Source of the DNA: Hermodice carunculata | Lineage: Eukaryota > Annelida > Polychaeta > Eunicida > Amphinomidae | DNA length: 64,000 nt | Reading direction: 5' to 3' | Assembly (NCBI GenBank): GCA_964020975.1 | Contig: OZ026621.1 | Coordinates: forward strand, 92,264,867-92,328,866 | Shown here: positions 10,358 through 20,873 of the stretch, piece after piece | Layout of the letters: each line of letters opens with the position of its first letter | Numbering within the stretch: position 1 is the first letter of the stretch | Program-made: the position numbers and the translations under genes | Notes under the pieces: generated by a model | What the model was told of the DNA's origin: nothing | Database searches by the model: none | Seen by the model: only the letters and a program-made list of their open reading frames with translations

Positions 10358-10687
10358 GGTATTTATTGGCAAATGCACCATTTTTAGTGATTATGTAAGC
10401 CAATGTGCATTCTTATGCTTATTCACATTTTCAACTTTTTCTCCAAAACCAGCTTTCAGATTGATTTCAAACTTGATAGTCATGTACATTGGCTGGGTCT
10501 CTACCAGCTTTGTTCAAATGGTTAGCTCCAGTGATTTTCTGGATTTTGTATGAATTTTTTGTTCTTTTTTTGGGTAAATTTTGAAAAATTTCTCCAAAAC
10601 TGCTCACCCAATTGCTTTGATATAACACAGGAACACTCATAGGATTTCCTAGTTCTAAATTTGTTCGCCAGGTGGCCTGAAATTTTT

Positions 10688-10868
10688 AGCTCAGCTGACT
10701 TGTTAGTCAGGCGGCACTTTTCGGAGGCTCAGTCGCCTGTTTTAGAAATACTGCCAAATGTCATGTATATTCAGCGAAACCTCAATACAGGTATATTCAG
10801 TTGAAACTTTGATTTTGTTGGGACAAGCATAGGTCAGCTGAGCACTGGCTGTTCATGCAGCCCTGCAG
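10688..10868 (+). mobile_element. F1-mini element, 181 bp
   Basis: It starts AGCTCAGCTGACTTGTTAGTC and ends with GTCAGCTGAGCACTGGCTGT followed by 'catgcagccctgcag'. It matches the 10191-10357 element over its whole interior. The stretch between them (10358-10687) is the continuation of F1 modules C, A and B. Two copies with the same internal deletion show that this is a distinct non-autonomous subfamily. Confidence 0.65.
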
Positions 10869-11484
10869 TTTTAAATCAGGTATCTGGTGTTGATGGATAT
10901 ATTTCTGTTGATTACAACATGTATGAAAAGGAATTCACTTCAAGCTTGGTGGGGATATATCTTAATTAGCTCTCTACTAAATGTAGCCAAATACTTATGC
11001 GGCAGTGATTATTCAGGGTGCATACAAGCCTTGAAAAGTTTTGAGAAGTTTGGAATTTCAGGTCATGCCCTTCAAGGCCTTGAAAAGTCTTGAATTTCAC
11101 ACTTATGTCTTTAAAAGTTTGGCAAATCATATTTTGTACAGCTTTGGGTATTTTAATTCATTTGGGACAGAAACATGGAAGTTTAGTTAAATGATACCTG
11201 TTATTTTTGTTACGTGTGGGCCCTGATGTTACTCAAAGTTAGTTTGGAATTTTGGACAAATCAGTCTGGAAAAGCCTTGAAATTTGTGGCCAGACAGGTG
11301 TATGAACCATGTTATTGTGTTTTTGTGATTTTTTTTTTAAAGTAAAATCTTAGAAATCTTTCTTTATTAAACCAGTTTGCCAACTGCTTCAAGATTGCAT
11401 AGTGGGTTCCCCTGGACCAGGGTGGACTTCTAAACGGTTAATGTAAAGGTCAGCTGAGGATTAGCTGTTCACACAGCCTTCTCG
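10869..11484 (+). repeat. Degenerate F1 remnants and right end
   Basis: Pieces of module A are visible ('cacttcaagcttggtgggga'). A segment rich in 'gccttgaaaagtcttgaatt' words follows, then the F1 terminal block 'gtcagctgaggattagctgt', 'cacacagccttctcg', ending at 11484. I cannot tell how many copies contributed. Confidence 0.5.
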
Positions 11485-11882
11485 TCAGTGTAAAGTTTTT
11501 TTTGCCAATGTGGAGTTATCAGCCTTGTTTATATCTAAACTTACTTGCTGATGGCCCGCTTCAAGTTGTACGTGCCAGTGGGGGTAGTAATGTAGTGCAC
11601 AAACATAATGTTCATTGGAGATCAACTTTAAGTGTTGAATTGGGATGTTATGGGGGTGGGGTGGGGGGAAGGAGGGAGGGTATTTCTGTACTGACTGGGG
11701 TACTGGAGCCTCTGTGCCTTGTAGTAGTTATTATTTTTGGTATACCAAACTAAAGCAAAATTATTTCCTGTCCCAACATACTGGCCTCCCCTGTAATCCA
11801 CTCCCACAAATATGTAGCTAGCTCAATGCTTGTGCCAAATGATACCACAGGATGTAAATGTAATCCTAATCATAGGTCAGCT

Positions 11883-12137
11883 GACATCACACTGGGCCCA
11901 TGATGTAAAGAGTTCATAGACACACTGGGATGATGTTAAGAGTTCATAGACACACTGGGATGATGTTAAGAGTTCATAGACACACTGGGATGATGTTAAG
12001 AGTTCATAGACATACTGGGATGATGTTAAGAGTTCATCGACACACTGGGATATGTCAAGAGTTCATAGATATACTGGGATGATATTAAAAGATCATCTAT
12101 AGACATACTGGGATGACATTAAGAGTTTGTAGACATC
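11883..12137 (+). repeat. 30-bp minisatellite, about 8 copies
   Basis: The unit 'agttcatagacacactggga' + 'tgatgttaag' (30 bp) repeats head to tail from about 11911. The central copies are identical; the last three are diverged in sequence or length. It is surrounded by unassigned sequence (11485-11882 and 12138-12786), where I see no gene. Confidence 0.85.
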
Positions 12138-12786
12138 TTGTTCATGTTAGCTCAATGTAAAGATGTGACATTGGGGTACTATCACAGGACCCAAAACACC
12201 GTGTTCCTTGTGCATGCGGCTTGTTGTGTATCACTAGATCAGCTAGGATATATCAAGGTAAGTGCCCCAAATAGCAGGTCTCCCTGTTATCCAAAATTTT
12301 CTTGTGGCTCACTTTCCAGGGGAAGGATCTTGTAAACGGATTATTTTGTGCAGCATCAGTTTCAGAGATTGAGTAGCAGGCTGGGCCTCAAGATGTGAAT
12401 TGCCATCTTGCCAAAACCTGCTGATATACCCATGGCCATTTGGGAGGCAAGTGTGTTTTGTTTACAACTGGGATGAGCTTGCAGGTCTGGGTGGAATGGT
12501 TGTACACAAGTGGGCTTACTTATGGTTTCTGCTGCCACATTCACTTTAGTGTCAAGTTGCCTTAAAAGCAGCACAGCTACAACCTGGGTATTGAGACCAG
12601 CTGCTTTTCCACAAAATGTAAGCTCATGCAAAAGAGGTTATCCTGTGTAAACAAGGTAGCAGAACATGATGAGAATAAAATAATCGTGCATTGGAGGGTG
12701 GTTTTGGTAATTCTCTGGCTTGTGATGATAGTCATCCAGTCCAGTTTCAACTTCCCTTCAGTACTATGAGATATAAATGAATTTTT

Positions 12787-13720
12787 AGCTCTGCTGACCA
12801 AAGGTTGCAGAGCTTATGTGACCACTCATGTCTGTCTGTCCATCCGTAAACTTTTGCTCATTAGCTTTCAAGTTAGCCCAACATAACATTCTGGACTTAT
12901 AGGGTGTATGAAAGTCAAGGCCCCATTCGATATTGCTTCCTACAATATTATGTAATTTAGGGGTCAAAATATGAAAATCTCATGAACACTCTAGCATCTT
13001 TAAATTTGGTGGATCTTCACTGAATTCAGTGGGATTGTGGGGGAGGTCGAAGTCTAAGTTGCTAATGATACTAGTGGTACCACCTATAATTTGATGGAAA
13101 TTACGAGCCAAAATGTGTTTTAAGATACTAAGTTCCATATCTTGAAAAGTAATTTGCTTAGCCTTGCCACATTTATAGGATATATAGACCATGTCCAGAG
13201 CAAGAATTTTATTTAATATGAGTGACCTTGATGTATTTTTTGAGGTCACCATGCCTGAAAAGATGAAAGAGGTGATTTTGTAATTGCAGTGTGTAGCTTG
13301 GGTATCAATGGCAATGTCAGCACAGTAGCAGGTCTATAGGCCTCCTGTATTACATAATCTGGGTGACCGTGATCCTCTGTCCCAAGGTCATTGAGGACAT
13401 AAAGTTAAAGGGGAGCAGCAGTGAAAGTTTTTACATAATCTGGGTGACTGTGATCTTCTGTCCCAAGGTCATTGAGGACATAAAGTTAAGGACTCTCTCA
13501 TTATTGTCTTGGCACATGCAACAATATCCATCACAGGAATTGCAGAAATAAGGTATGATTACAGGTGGAGCAAAGTGCCATCTGGCAGACATTTTTATAC
13601 ACAAAATTTACATAAGCTTTGTGATTATGTTCAGAAGCCACTTGAGGACTTGCAACTTTAAAATGAAGAGGTGCAATATAGCTATGGTACCAGCAGAGCA
13701 TTAGGCCCATAGGCCTTTTG
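12787..13720 (+). mobile_element. F2 element, complete
   Basis: The left end is AGCTCTGCTGACC-aaa-GGTTGCAGAGC, a hairpin. The right end is AGCAGAGCATTAGGCCCATA followed by GGCCTTTTG, with T next. The 5' hairpin, internal copy of the GCAGAGC box near the 3' end, 3' hairpin and final YTTG all match the layout of F1, with different sequence. The interior has 'gtgaccttgatgtattttt' and a two-copy ~84-bp tandem at 13349-13515 ('gtcccaaggtcattgaggac'). It encodes no protein. The ends are reminiscent of very common mollusc repeats, from memory. Confidence 0.65.
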
Positions 13721-13979
13721 TTAGCATTTTGCATGGTTATATGGAAACTAAAAAATATAAAAAGAAGCTAGCTTCCTTTAGGAAAAGGAATCTTGTGCCC
13801 ATGGCTGCAATGATCTTTGGATTGTGAATGTTTTTTTTTTTAACTCAGCTGACCAAGTCAGTAAGCTGAGCCTATGTGCTGGTTAAGAATCCTTCCTCCA
13901 TCTGTCGGTCCTTCTGTTCATCTGTCAGTGTTCACAATTCACATTCTTGACTTCTGCAAAACTGCTGGTTCTAGTTTTT

Positions 13980-14891
13980 AGCTCAGCTGACTTGTCAGTC
14001 TGAACTTTTGTGAGGGTCCATCGCCTGTCCACAATTCATATTTTCGACTTCTCAAAAACTATTCACCTAGATTCACTTCAAACTTGGTGGGGATGTGCCT
14101 TGGGAGGGTCTCTACCAAATTTGTTCAAATGGTCATGCTCCAATGATTTTTGGATTTTTTTATAAAATTTTTTGTTCTTTTTTTGGGCAAACCTTAAAAA
14201 ATCTTCTCTGAAACCGCTCACCGTATAGCTTTGATATCACATAGGAACAATCCTAGGCACTCTTAGTTCTTAATTTGATCACCAGGTGGCACTGTAAGTT
14301 TTTAAAAAATATGATTTGCTATTTTCGACTTATTCTCTAGAACCATCCCTCAGATTAATCTGAAACCTGGTGGATATGTTCTTGTGAAAGGGTCAAACAA
14401 ACTTGTTTACTAAGTGGCGCTGCTGTGGATTCCTGATTTTTAACTATTTTTTCAATTTGGGTACTTGCCGGTAAATAGACCTTCCCAATTGATTACTATG
14501 TAAGTGAATGGGCATTCTAAAGCTAATTCACATTTTTGACTTCTCTAAAGAAACTGTTTATCAGATCGACTTCAAACTTAGTGGCAATGTACCTTGGGTG
14601 GGTGTCTTTGAAGTTTGTTCAAATGGTCATGCTCCAGTAATTTTTGTATTTTTATGTGGTTTTTTTTTGGGGGGGGGGGATCTTTAAAAATGTTTTAAAA
14701 GGAAAGTTTAAAAAGGGAATTTCTTATAATGGTTATAACTTCAATAATTATTGCCAGATTTACATCAACGTTGGTAGGGATGTACCTTTACACAAGTGTC
14801 TATCTATTTTGTTCTATCCCAAGTTCATGGAACATCAGGTGTAATGAATCTCTAAGTCAGCTGAGCAGGGGCTGTTCAGACAGCCCTCTTG
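13980..14891 (+). mobile_element. F1 element, complete, nested
   Basis: It runs from AGCTCAGCTGACTTGTCAGT to CAGACAGCCCTCTTG (912 bp). Modules A (14047), B (14206), C (14330) and A (14539) come first. A variant tail with 'gggaatttcttataatggtt' and 'ggtagggatgtaccttt' follows, also present at 15560-15690. The host F1 module B reads 'ctagttttt' before it and 'tttatgattttt' after it, matching the uninterrupted 'ctaatttttatgaattttt' of other copies apart from a few T residues. Confidence 0.75.
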
Positions 14892-15037
14892 TTTATGATT
14901 TTTTTTTTTTTTGGTGTGTTATTGCTTTTTTGACCTCTTCTCCAGAACCATAACTCAGATTAAGCTGAAACACTATGGATATGTTCCTTATAGAAGGGTT
15001 CTTTACAAGGTGGCAATGCTGTGGATTTTTTATTTTT

Positions 15038-16078
15038 AGCTGAGCTGACTTTTCAGTCAGCTGAGCTTTTGTGAAGGTTTCTTGTCCGTCCATACATCCG
15101 TCATCCATCCACTATCACATTTTGTATTTCTTCTCCAAAACGTTCAGCCAGATTCACTTCAAACTTGGTGGGCATTTTTTTCAATTTGGGCACTTGTCGG
15201 TCAATGGAGCTTTCCTATTGATTACTATGCGAGTCAATGGGCATTCTAATGCTAATTCACATTTTCCACTTCTGCAAAACTGTCACCCAGATTAACTTCA
15301 AACGTGGTGGCAATGTACCTTGGGTGGGTTTCTTCCATATTTGTTCAAATGGTGATGCTCCAGTGAATTTTGAATTTTTAATGATTTTTTTGGTTCCTTT
15401 TTGGACAAATCTTACAAAATTTTCTCCTCCACAACCGCTCACCCAATTGCTTTGATATTACATGTGAACACACAGACAAAGTTTGTTCAAATGGTCACGT
15501 CCAGTGATTTTTGGATTTTTTTATTATATTTTTTTTTCAAAAATTGTTAAGACAAGATTTAATAGGAAAGTTTAACTTGGGAATTTCTTGTAGTGGTTAT
15601 AACTTAATAATTAAACAGATTTGTGCCAAACTTGGTAGGGATGTAACTTTTATAAGTGTCTACCTACTTTGTGCAAATGGTAATGCTCAAGTGATGTAGG
15701 GACCTGGACCTCATTCCCGAGGTAATAAGACAACTGACATGAAAGTTACTGTTCACTTTTTAACTTGAGATCTATTTTGAGTTAGGACCTTGATGTTGCA
15801 CATGTTAATGTTTCTCTATGAATGTCATGCTTAGACAGTACATGAGTGACCTTGACCTCATGTCTGGGGTCACAGTGCAACATACAAGAATCTAACTCTT
15901 AACGAAACTTGATAAGTACTTGAACTGGGACCTTGATGTTGCACATGTTAGTGTTCTTCTATAAAGGTCAGACTTACTCAGTACATGGTTGACCTTGATC
16001 CTGTCTCATGTTCACAAAGCTGCAAGTATGATGAATGTCTGGGTCAGCAGAGCATGGGCTGTTTCCACAGCCTTCTTG
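15038..16078 (+). mobile_element. F1 element, complete, nested
   Basis: It runs from AGCTGAGCTGACTTTTCAGT (hairpin arm GTCAGCTGAGC) to the right block 'gggctgtttccacagcc' + TTCTTG. Order: leader with 'gtccgtcc', A, tail of C, A, B, variant tail, then two 145-bp units (15700-16040) with 'gtgaccttgacctcat'. It splits a module C of the outer element between 'ggattttttattttt' and 'ttaaggaatttttcaattca'. Uninterrupted copies read 'gatttttaacgattttttca', so no large target duplication was made. Confidence 0.75.
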
Positions 16079-17180
16079 TTAAGGAATTTTTCAATTCAGG
16101 TACTTTCAGTAAACGTACCTTTCCTATTGATTACTTTGTAAGTGAATGGGCATTCTAATGCTCATTCACATTTTTGAATTTTTCTCCAAAACCGTCAACC
16201 AGATTGACTGCACACTTGGTGGCTGTACACCTCGGGTGAATCTCTACCAAATTTGTTCAAATGGTCCTGCTCTAATGATTTTTGGATTTTTTATGATTTT
16301 TTTTTGGGGGGGGGGGGGAGGGGGAGGGCAAATCTTAAAAAATCTTTTTCTCTGAAACCACTCACCCAATTGCTTTGATATCACATATCACACAGGAACA
16401 CTCCTCGAGACTCTTAGTTCTTTATTTGCTCACCAGGTGGCACTGCCATTTTTGGAATTTTTGATTATTTTTTTTGTCTGTTTTTGCTACTTTTGACTTC
16501 TTCTTCTGAACCATCACTCAGATTAAGCTGAAACTCACTGGGTATGTTCCTTGTGGAAGGGTCAAACAAAAATTATTCTGTAGGTGGCATTGCTGTGGAT
16601 TCCTGATTTTTAACCATTTCAATTTAGGTACTTATTAGTTAATGCACTTTTCCTATTGATTACTAAGTCAAAGGGCATTGTCATGCTCATTTTCATTTGG
16701 GACATCCCCGGAGAAAGAGTCAGTCAAATATTGACTTCAAAGTTGGTAGCAATGTACCTTGGGTGGGTTTCTACCAGATATGCTGAAATGGTTATGCTCC
16801 ATTGATTTTTGCCTTTTTTTATGAATTTCTTTGTCCTTTTTGGGACAATTTTAAAAGAACCACAAGGGTGTAGGTATATGTCGGCTGAACACAGGACTGT
16901 CACAGTTCTCTTATTTTTTGTTAATTTGGGCATTCCTGTTGATTACCGTGTAAGTCATTGGGGTATCCAATGGTAGTGAACATTTTAACTTCTTCAAAAC
17001 CGCAAGCCAGATTCACTTGAAACTTTTGGTACAGGTAACTCCATAGATTTAGGTTTTTTTTTTTTTGATTGTGGATATCCTTTGAGTCGTAGGTCAAGGT
17101 GACAATGCCTTGCAAAATAAAATGGTTTCCCTGCCACATCTTCGAATGGGTATGATTGAAATCTGTCAAGCTCTGTAATT

Positions 17181-17609
17181 ATTTTACCAGGTGGACTTCC
17201 TGTAAATTTGCGCAGCCGTGACTTTGAAATCAAAGGTCAAGGTCAAACTCTCTGCAGAAGAATGATCACCATCTAAGAGTGGTGGCCTCTAGTGAGAGGC
17301 GCCTGCTATGGGCATGTTTTTCACATGAAAAATTTGCTGGTAGCTTTTTATGGATCTTGATGAAATTTGAGTGGATGGTGGGGGGAGGTGAATATCTTGA
17401 CTAAGGATGATACTGGTGGTGCCACCTATAGTTTTTATGTTTGGAAATTATGTGTCAAAATGTTTTGAAACTTTTATAATGTCATTATTCCAACTAAGAA
17501 TGCAGCTGGTGATACCAAATATATAGGAAATGTACCATAACTAAATGTAGAATCTTACATAATATAGATGACTATGTAAGAGCAGAGCATCAGGCCCATG
17601 GGTCTCTTG
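17181..17609 (+). repeat. F2 element, 5'-truncated
   Basis: The right end GCAGAGCATCAGGCCCATGG + GTCTCTTG is intact at 17609 and is followed by T. The interior 'gatactggtggtgccaccta' and 'tggatcttgatgaaatttga' match 12787-13720 and similar words near 26300. The 5' limit is uncertain. The preceding 16912-17180 has F1 module A-like words ('tcttcaaaaccgcaagccag'). Confidence 0.55.
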
Positions 17610-17991
17610 TTATTACTAGTTATAGAAATTGTCACTTTGAGTCCCACCAAGATCCATGTGCCCCCAAAAAAGAACGAAGTGAAACAAAAGGTTGTTAGAT
17701 GATTTAATCTTCTAGCAAATCTTTTCATTTTACTGGAAATTATTGCTGAAGGCTGCTTTTTATGAGAGAAAGTTTCCCATGGGGCAACCAACCTTCTGTT
17801 TATTCATTTTCCCCATAGAAAGTAGCTAGTAATTTGTCAAAACGTGACAAATGTTCCCTGAAGCCGAAACTATCAAAGTGTCAGTTTTATTTCTACCTTT
17901 GTGAGGTTCAAAATGACAATTTTTACAGCCGGTGAGACAAACCATAGTCACAAAAGCACGGAAAAACATTTGATCAGAAACAGGAAAAATG

Positions 17992-18157
17992 CAGGTACAG
18001 TAGTACCTGCTGTATGTGACCGCCCCTTTGAGTGGTCACATACAGCAGATGGTCTTTCACCGCAGGTAAATTTACAAAGAATATAGACTTCTGCGTCACA
18101 CAAAATGTCACAAATGCCAGGTGGTTTCTCACGGCAGTGGTCACATATGGCAGGTAC
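17992..18157. mobile_element. MITE with imperfect TIRs
   Basis: The ends 'gtacctgctgtatgtgaccg' and, as reverse complement, 'gtacctgccatatgtgacca' pair. The left arm carries an extra inner palindrome ('ctgtatgtgaccgcccc' against 'gtggtcacatacag'). It is non-coding; the overlapping frames on both strands are by-products of the palindrome. The target duplication is unclear. Confidence 0.55.
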
Positions 18158-20160
18158 AAAAAAATGCAAACAACCAAGCTTTCCAAAAGCACCCATTTTG
18201 GGGGGTTTTCCTATGGCATTGAACTGTCTGTCTTCAATTTGAACTAGAAATATATTTGTAGAAGCAAAAATAAATAATTTCATCAGGAGGGAGTCTGCTA
18301 CCAAAGCATTCTCTTTGCCCCTTATTTCAACTTACCTTTATCCGTCTTTAAGAGCAACAATGTGAACCACCCCCCCTCCCTGAAATTAAAAAAAGTCATT
18401 AAAATGTGCATTTTGAGATCATTTGGAAGTGTTTTAGCTTGCACTTTCCATCATGGCAAGAGTGATTATCATGTGTTTGTTTCATCACTGATGATGAAAA
18501 AATAACATGCCTGGGAAGCATACTCACCTCACTTGTTTCTTGACAGAGATAAACAGGACAAAGATACAAAGTTCAAGATGAAGTAAGTCTTTCGCAAAGA
18601 GAACTGTGTTTTCATTCCCCCTTTTCCCCCCCGGCATTGGTGGGGAGGTCTTATCAAGTTTCAGTCAAAACGATTTTGCCTGCCTCACGTCATACTAAAT
18701 GATTTGATCACAATCATGAATCACATGAAATAATTTTTCAGATTCACAGATCACAGGAAGTAAAAATTCCCTATCATATTGTAGAAAATAACCCCTCCCC
18801 CCCCTTCACACACACACGCACTTACATACACTAACACACCACAGTGATGCTTGTAAATTACACAAGTCAGTGTTTTTTACACTTTTCCGTTTGTGGACCT
18901 AACACTGCATCAGTTGGGAATGTGTTACAGCTAAAAAACTTAATGGTTATCCAAGTGGTACCTGTCTCACAGTGTGGATTTGGAGTGACAGGGCACATCC
19001 CGAGGGTCAGCTAGATTATATACCGAACTCAAAATAGGTACCCCTTGAGAACCAATTGTATAAAACCATCGGTGACAGTGGGTGGTCTAAATGTAAATAT
19101 TCATGGGTAATGATGTCACTTTTCCCTCTTCTTAGCAAGTTCTGTGCAAGTTTGTCATTTAACGTTCTAAGATTCAACAGCATCAAGAAATTGAGATGAA
19201 TATGAATTGAAAATAAAGTAGCTGGACTGAAGAAAGTTAAACATGAACATAGAATAAAATGTGTGTTGAAAATTGAACAGAAACAGATGAGTGATACCAA
19301 TAGGGAACACATGTATGCACCGCTGACATTATGCCAGCTTGGCTAGAGTGATGCTCATTAACGTCGACCCCTGATTGGTGTTTTAACTTCAGGCAGACAA
19401 AGCGTAATTGTAATTGCGTCAGTGTTTATTTTTTATTACATGTTGGGAAATAAATGTTGATATCTGTTGTTTATTTGATTTTAATCGTAAATGTATCCAA
19501 ATAATCAGGATGTTGATGCGAGCTGGGCGATAGTAGAGGCAGCTGACAGTTACCGCATGAAATGTAACATGCATATAAATCAGAAAAAATACATGATGAT
19601 TCCCAGTAAAGTGCAGTGATTAAGTTCATTGGATGCAGGAGAGTGGCGGACCTCTGAAAATGTATGTGACCGGTCCATACATATTACCAGTAGGAAGAAA
19701 ACTGCAATTATCTGATTTTTCTTGAAAAATTTCAAGGCGGAATGGTGAGCCAAAAACAATACTTCGTCAAGGTCATGTGACCTGATAAGATAATAAGCAG
19801 CACAACCTTCAAAATTGTTTCTATCATAAAACACTCCTTTAATACAGATCTAGTTTATTATACGTGGTGGACACTTTTCACTATGTTGACAAGTGGTGTC
19901 CATCCTTAGTTTGAACTAGCTCCATGGTATTAACCTACACATGTATGTAGCTTGCTGCAACACATTTTGTGAACAAAGAATTGAGTGCCAATCTGAGTCA
20001 GCTGTGCCTGGGCCAGTGCTCCAATGTCTCAGGAATGATTTTTTTGCTGAGTCTCTCTCCTATTTCTGGAGTGCACAAATGCCCCTCTCCTACTGGAGGC
20101 GGGGTATATAGTATATGTAATGGTTTTGTGCCTCTGTGCATGTGTCCATGCATCCATCCA
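18158..20160. other. Unassigned stretch with C- and CA-rich tracts
   Basis: No gene is supported. Low-complexity runs occur at 18367-18380 and 18788-18845 (C-tract then CA/TACA-rich). The 98-codon minus-strand frame at 19016-19312 has no domain that I recognise. Confidence 0.4.
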
Positions 20161-20164
20161 CTAA

Positions 20165-20853
20165 GTTTGTTCAAATGGTCACGCTCCAGTGATTTTTTAT
20201 TTTGGAGTTTGTGTAAAGGTTTTGGCCAAATCTTTAAAAATCTTCTTTGCCAAAACCACGTGGCTAATTGATTCAAAATTGCAAAGCAACACTTGAGGGC
20301 ATGACAGGGGGATTTACACAGTACCTCGGTGACCTTGACCTCATTCTCAAAGGTCTCAGGGTCACGTACCTCTACTTAACTCTTCAGATATTAACTTGAG
20401 AACTATTTCACCCTGGACTTTGATGTTTTACATCAACAGGTTATGATTCTCTCTGAGTACCACACTCAGACTGTACATGAGTGACCTTGACCTCATTCCC
20501 AAGGTCATAGGCAACTGACATGAAATTTACTGTTCACTCGATAACTTGAGAACTATTTTGAGTTAGGACCTTGATGTTGTACATGTTTCTCTGTGAAGGT
20601 CATGCTTAGACAGTACATGAATGATTTTGATCTCATTTCTGAGATCACAGTGCAACATACATGAATTTTACACTTCACAAAACTTGAGAGCTACTTGAAC
20701 TGGGACCTTGATGTTGCACATGTTAGTGTTTTTCTATGAAGGTCAGACGTACTCAATACATGCGTGACCTTGATCCTATCCCAAGTTCACAGAGCTGCAA
20801 GTGTGATGAATGTCAAGGTCAGCTGAGCATTGGCTGTTCACACAGCTCTCTTG
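20165..20853 (+). repeat. F1 element, 5'-truncated, with three to four 145-bp units
   Basis: It starts inside module A, continues with B, then 145-bp units anchored by 'tgaccttga' at 20330, 20482, 20622 (diverged) and 20765, steps of 140-152 bp. It ends with the terminal block 'gtcagctgagcattggctgt' + 'cacacagctctcttg'. It directly precedes another complete F1 copy. Confidence 0.75.
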
Positions 20854-20873
20854 TTGGATTTTTAATGATTTTT

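Larger units (their letters stand above)
13842..16911 (+). repeat. Outer F1 element with two F1 insertions
   Basis: The left end 'aactcagctgaccaagtcag' begins at about 13842 and the variant right end 'aacacaggactgtcacagtt' ends near 16911. The outer element is interrupted by complete F1 elements at 13980-14891 and 15038-16078. Its own modules read across those insertions: module B is split by the first, and module C by the second. After 16078 it continues C, A, B, C, A. The G-tract at 16306-16318 replaces part of module A. Confidence 0.6.

Noticed and set aside
11883-12137. CRISPR-like array
   Set aside because: The 30-bp units are contiguous with no spacers, and the genome is eukaryotic; it is a minisatellite.
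19016-19312. 98-codon minus-strand frame with a plausible C-terminal half
   Set aside because: No family recognised, no splice context and a hydrophobic low-complexity N-terminal half; kept only as part of an unassigned stretch.
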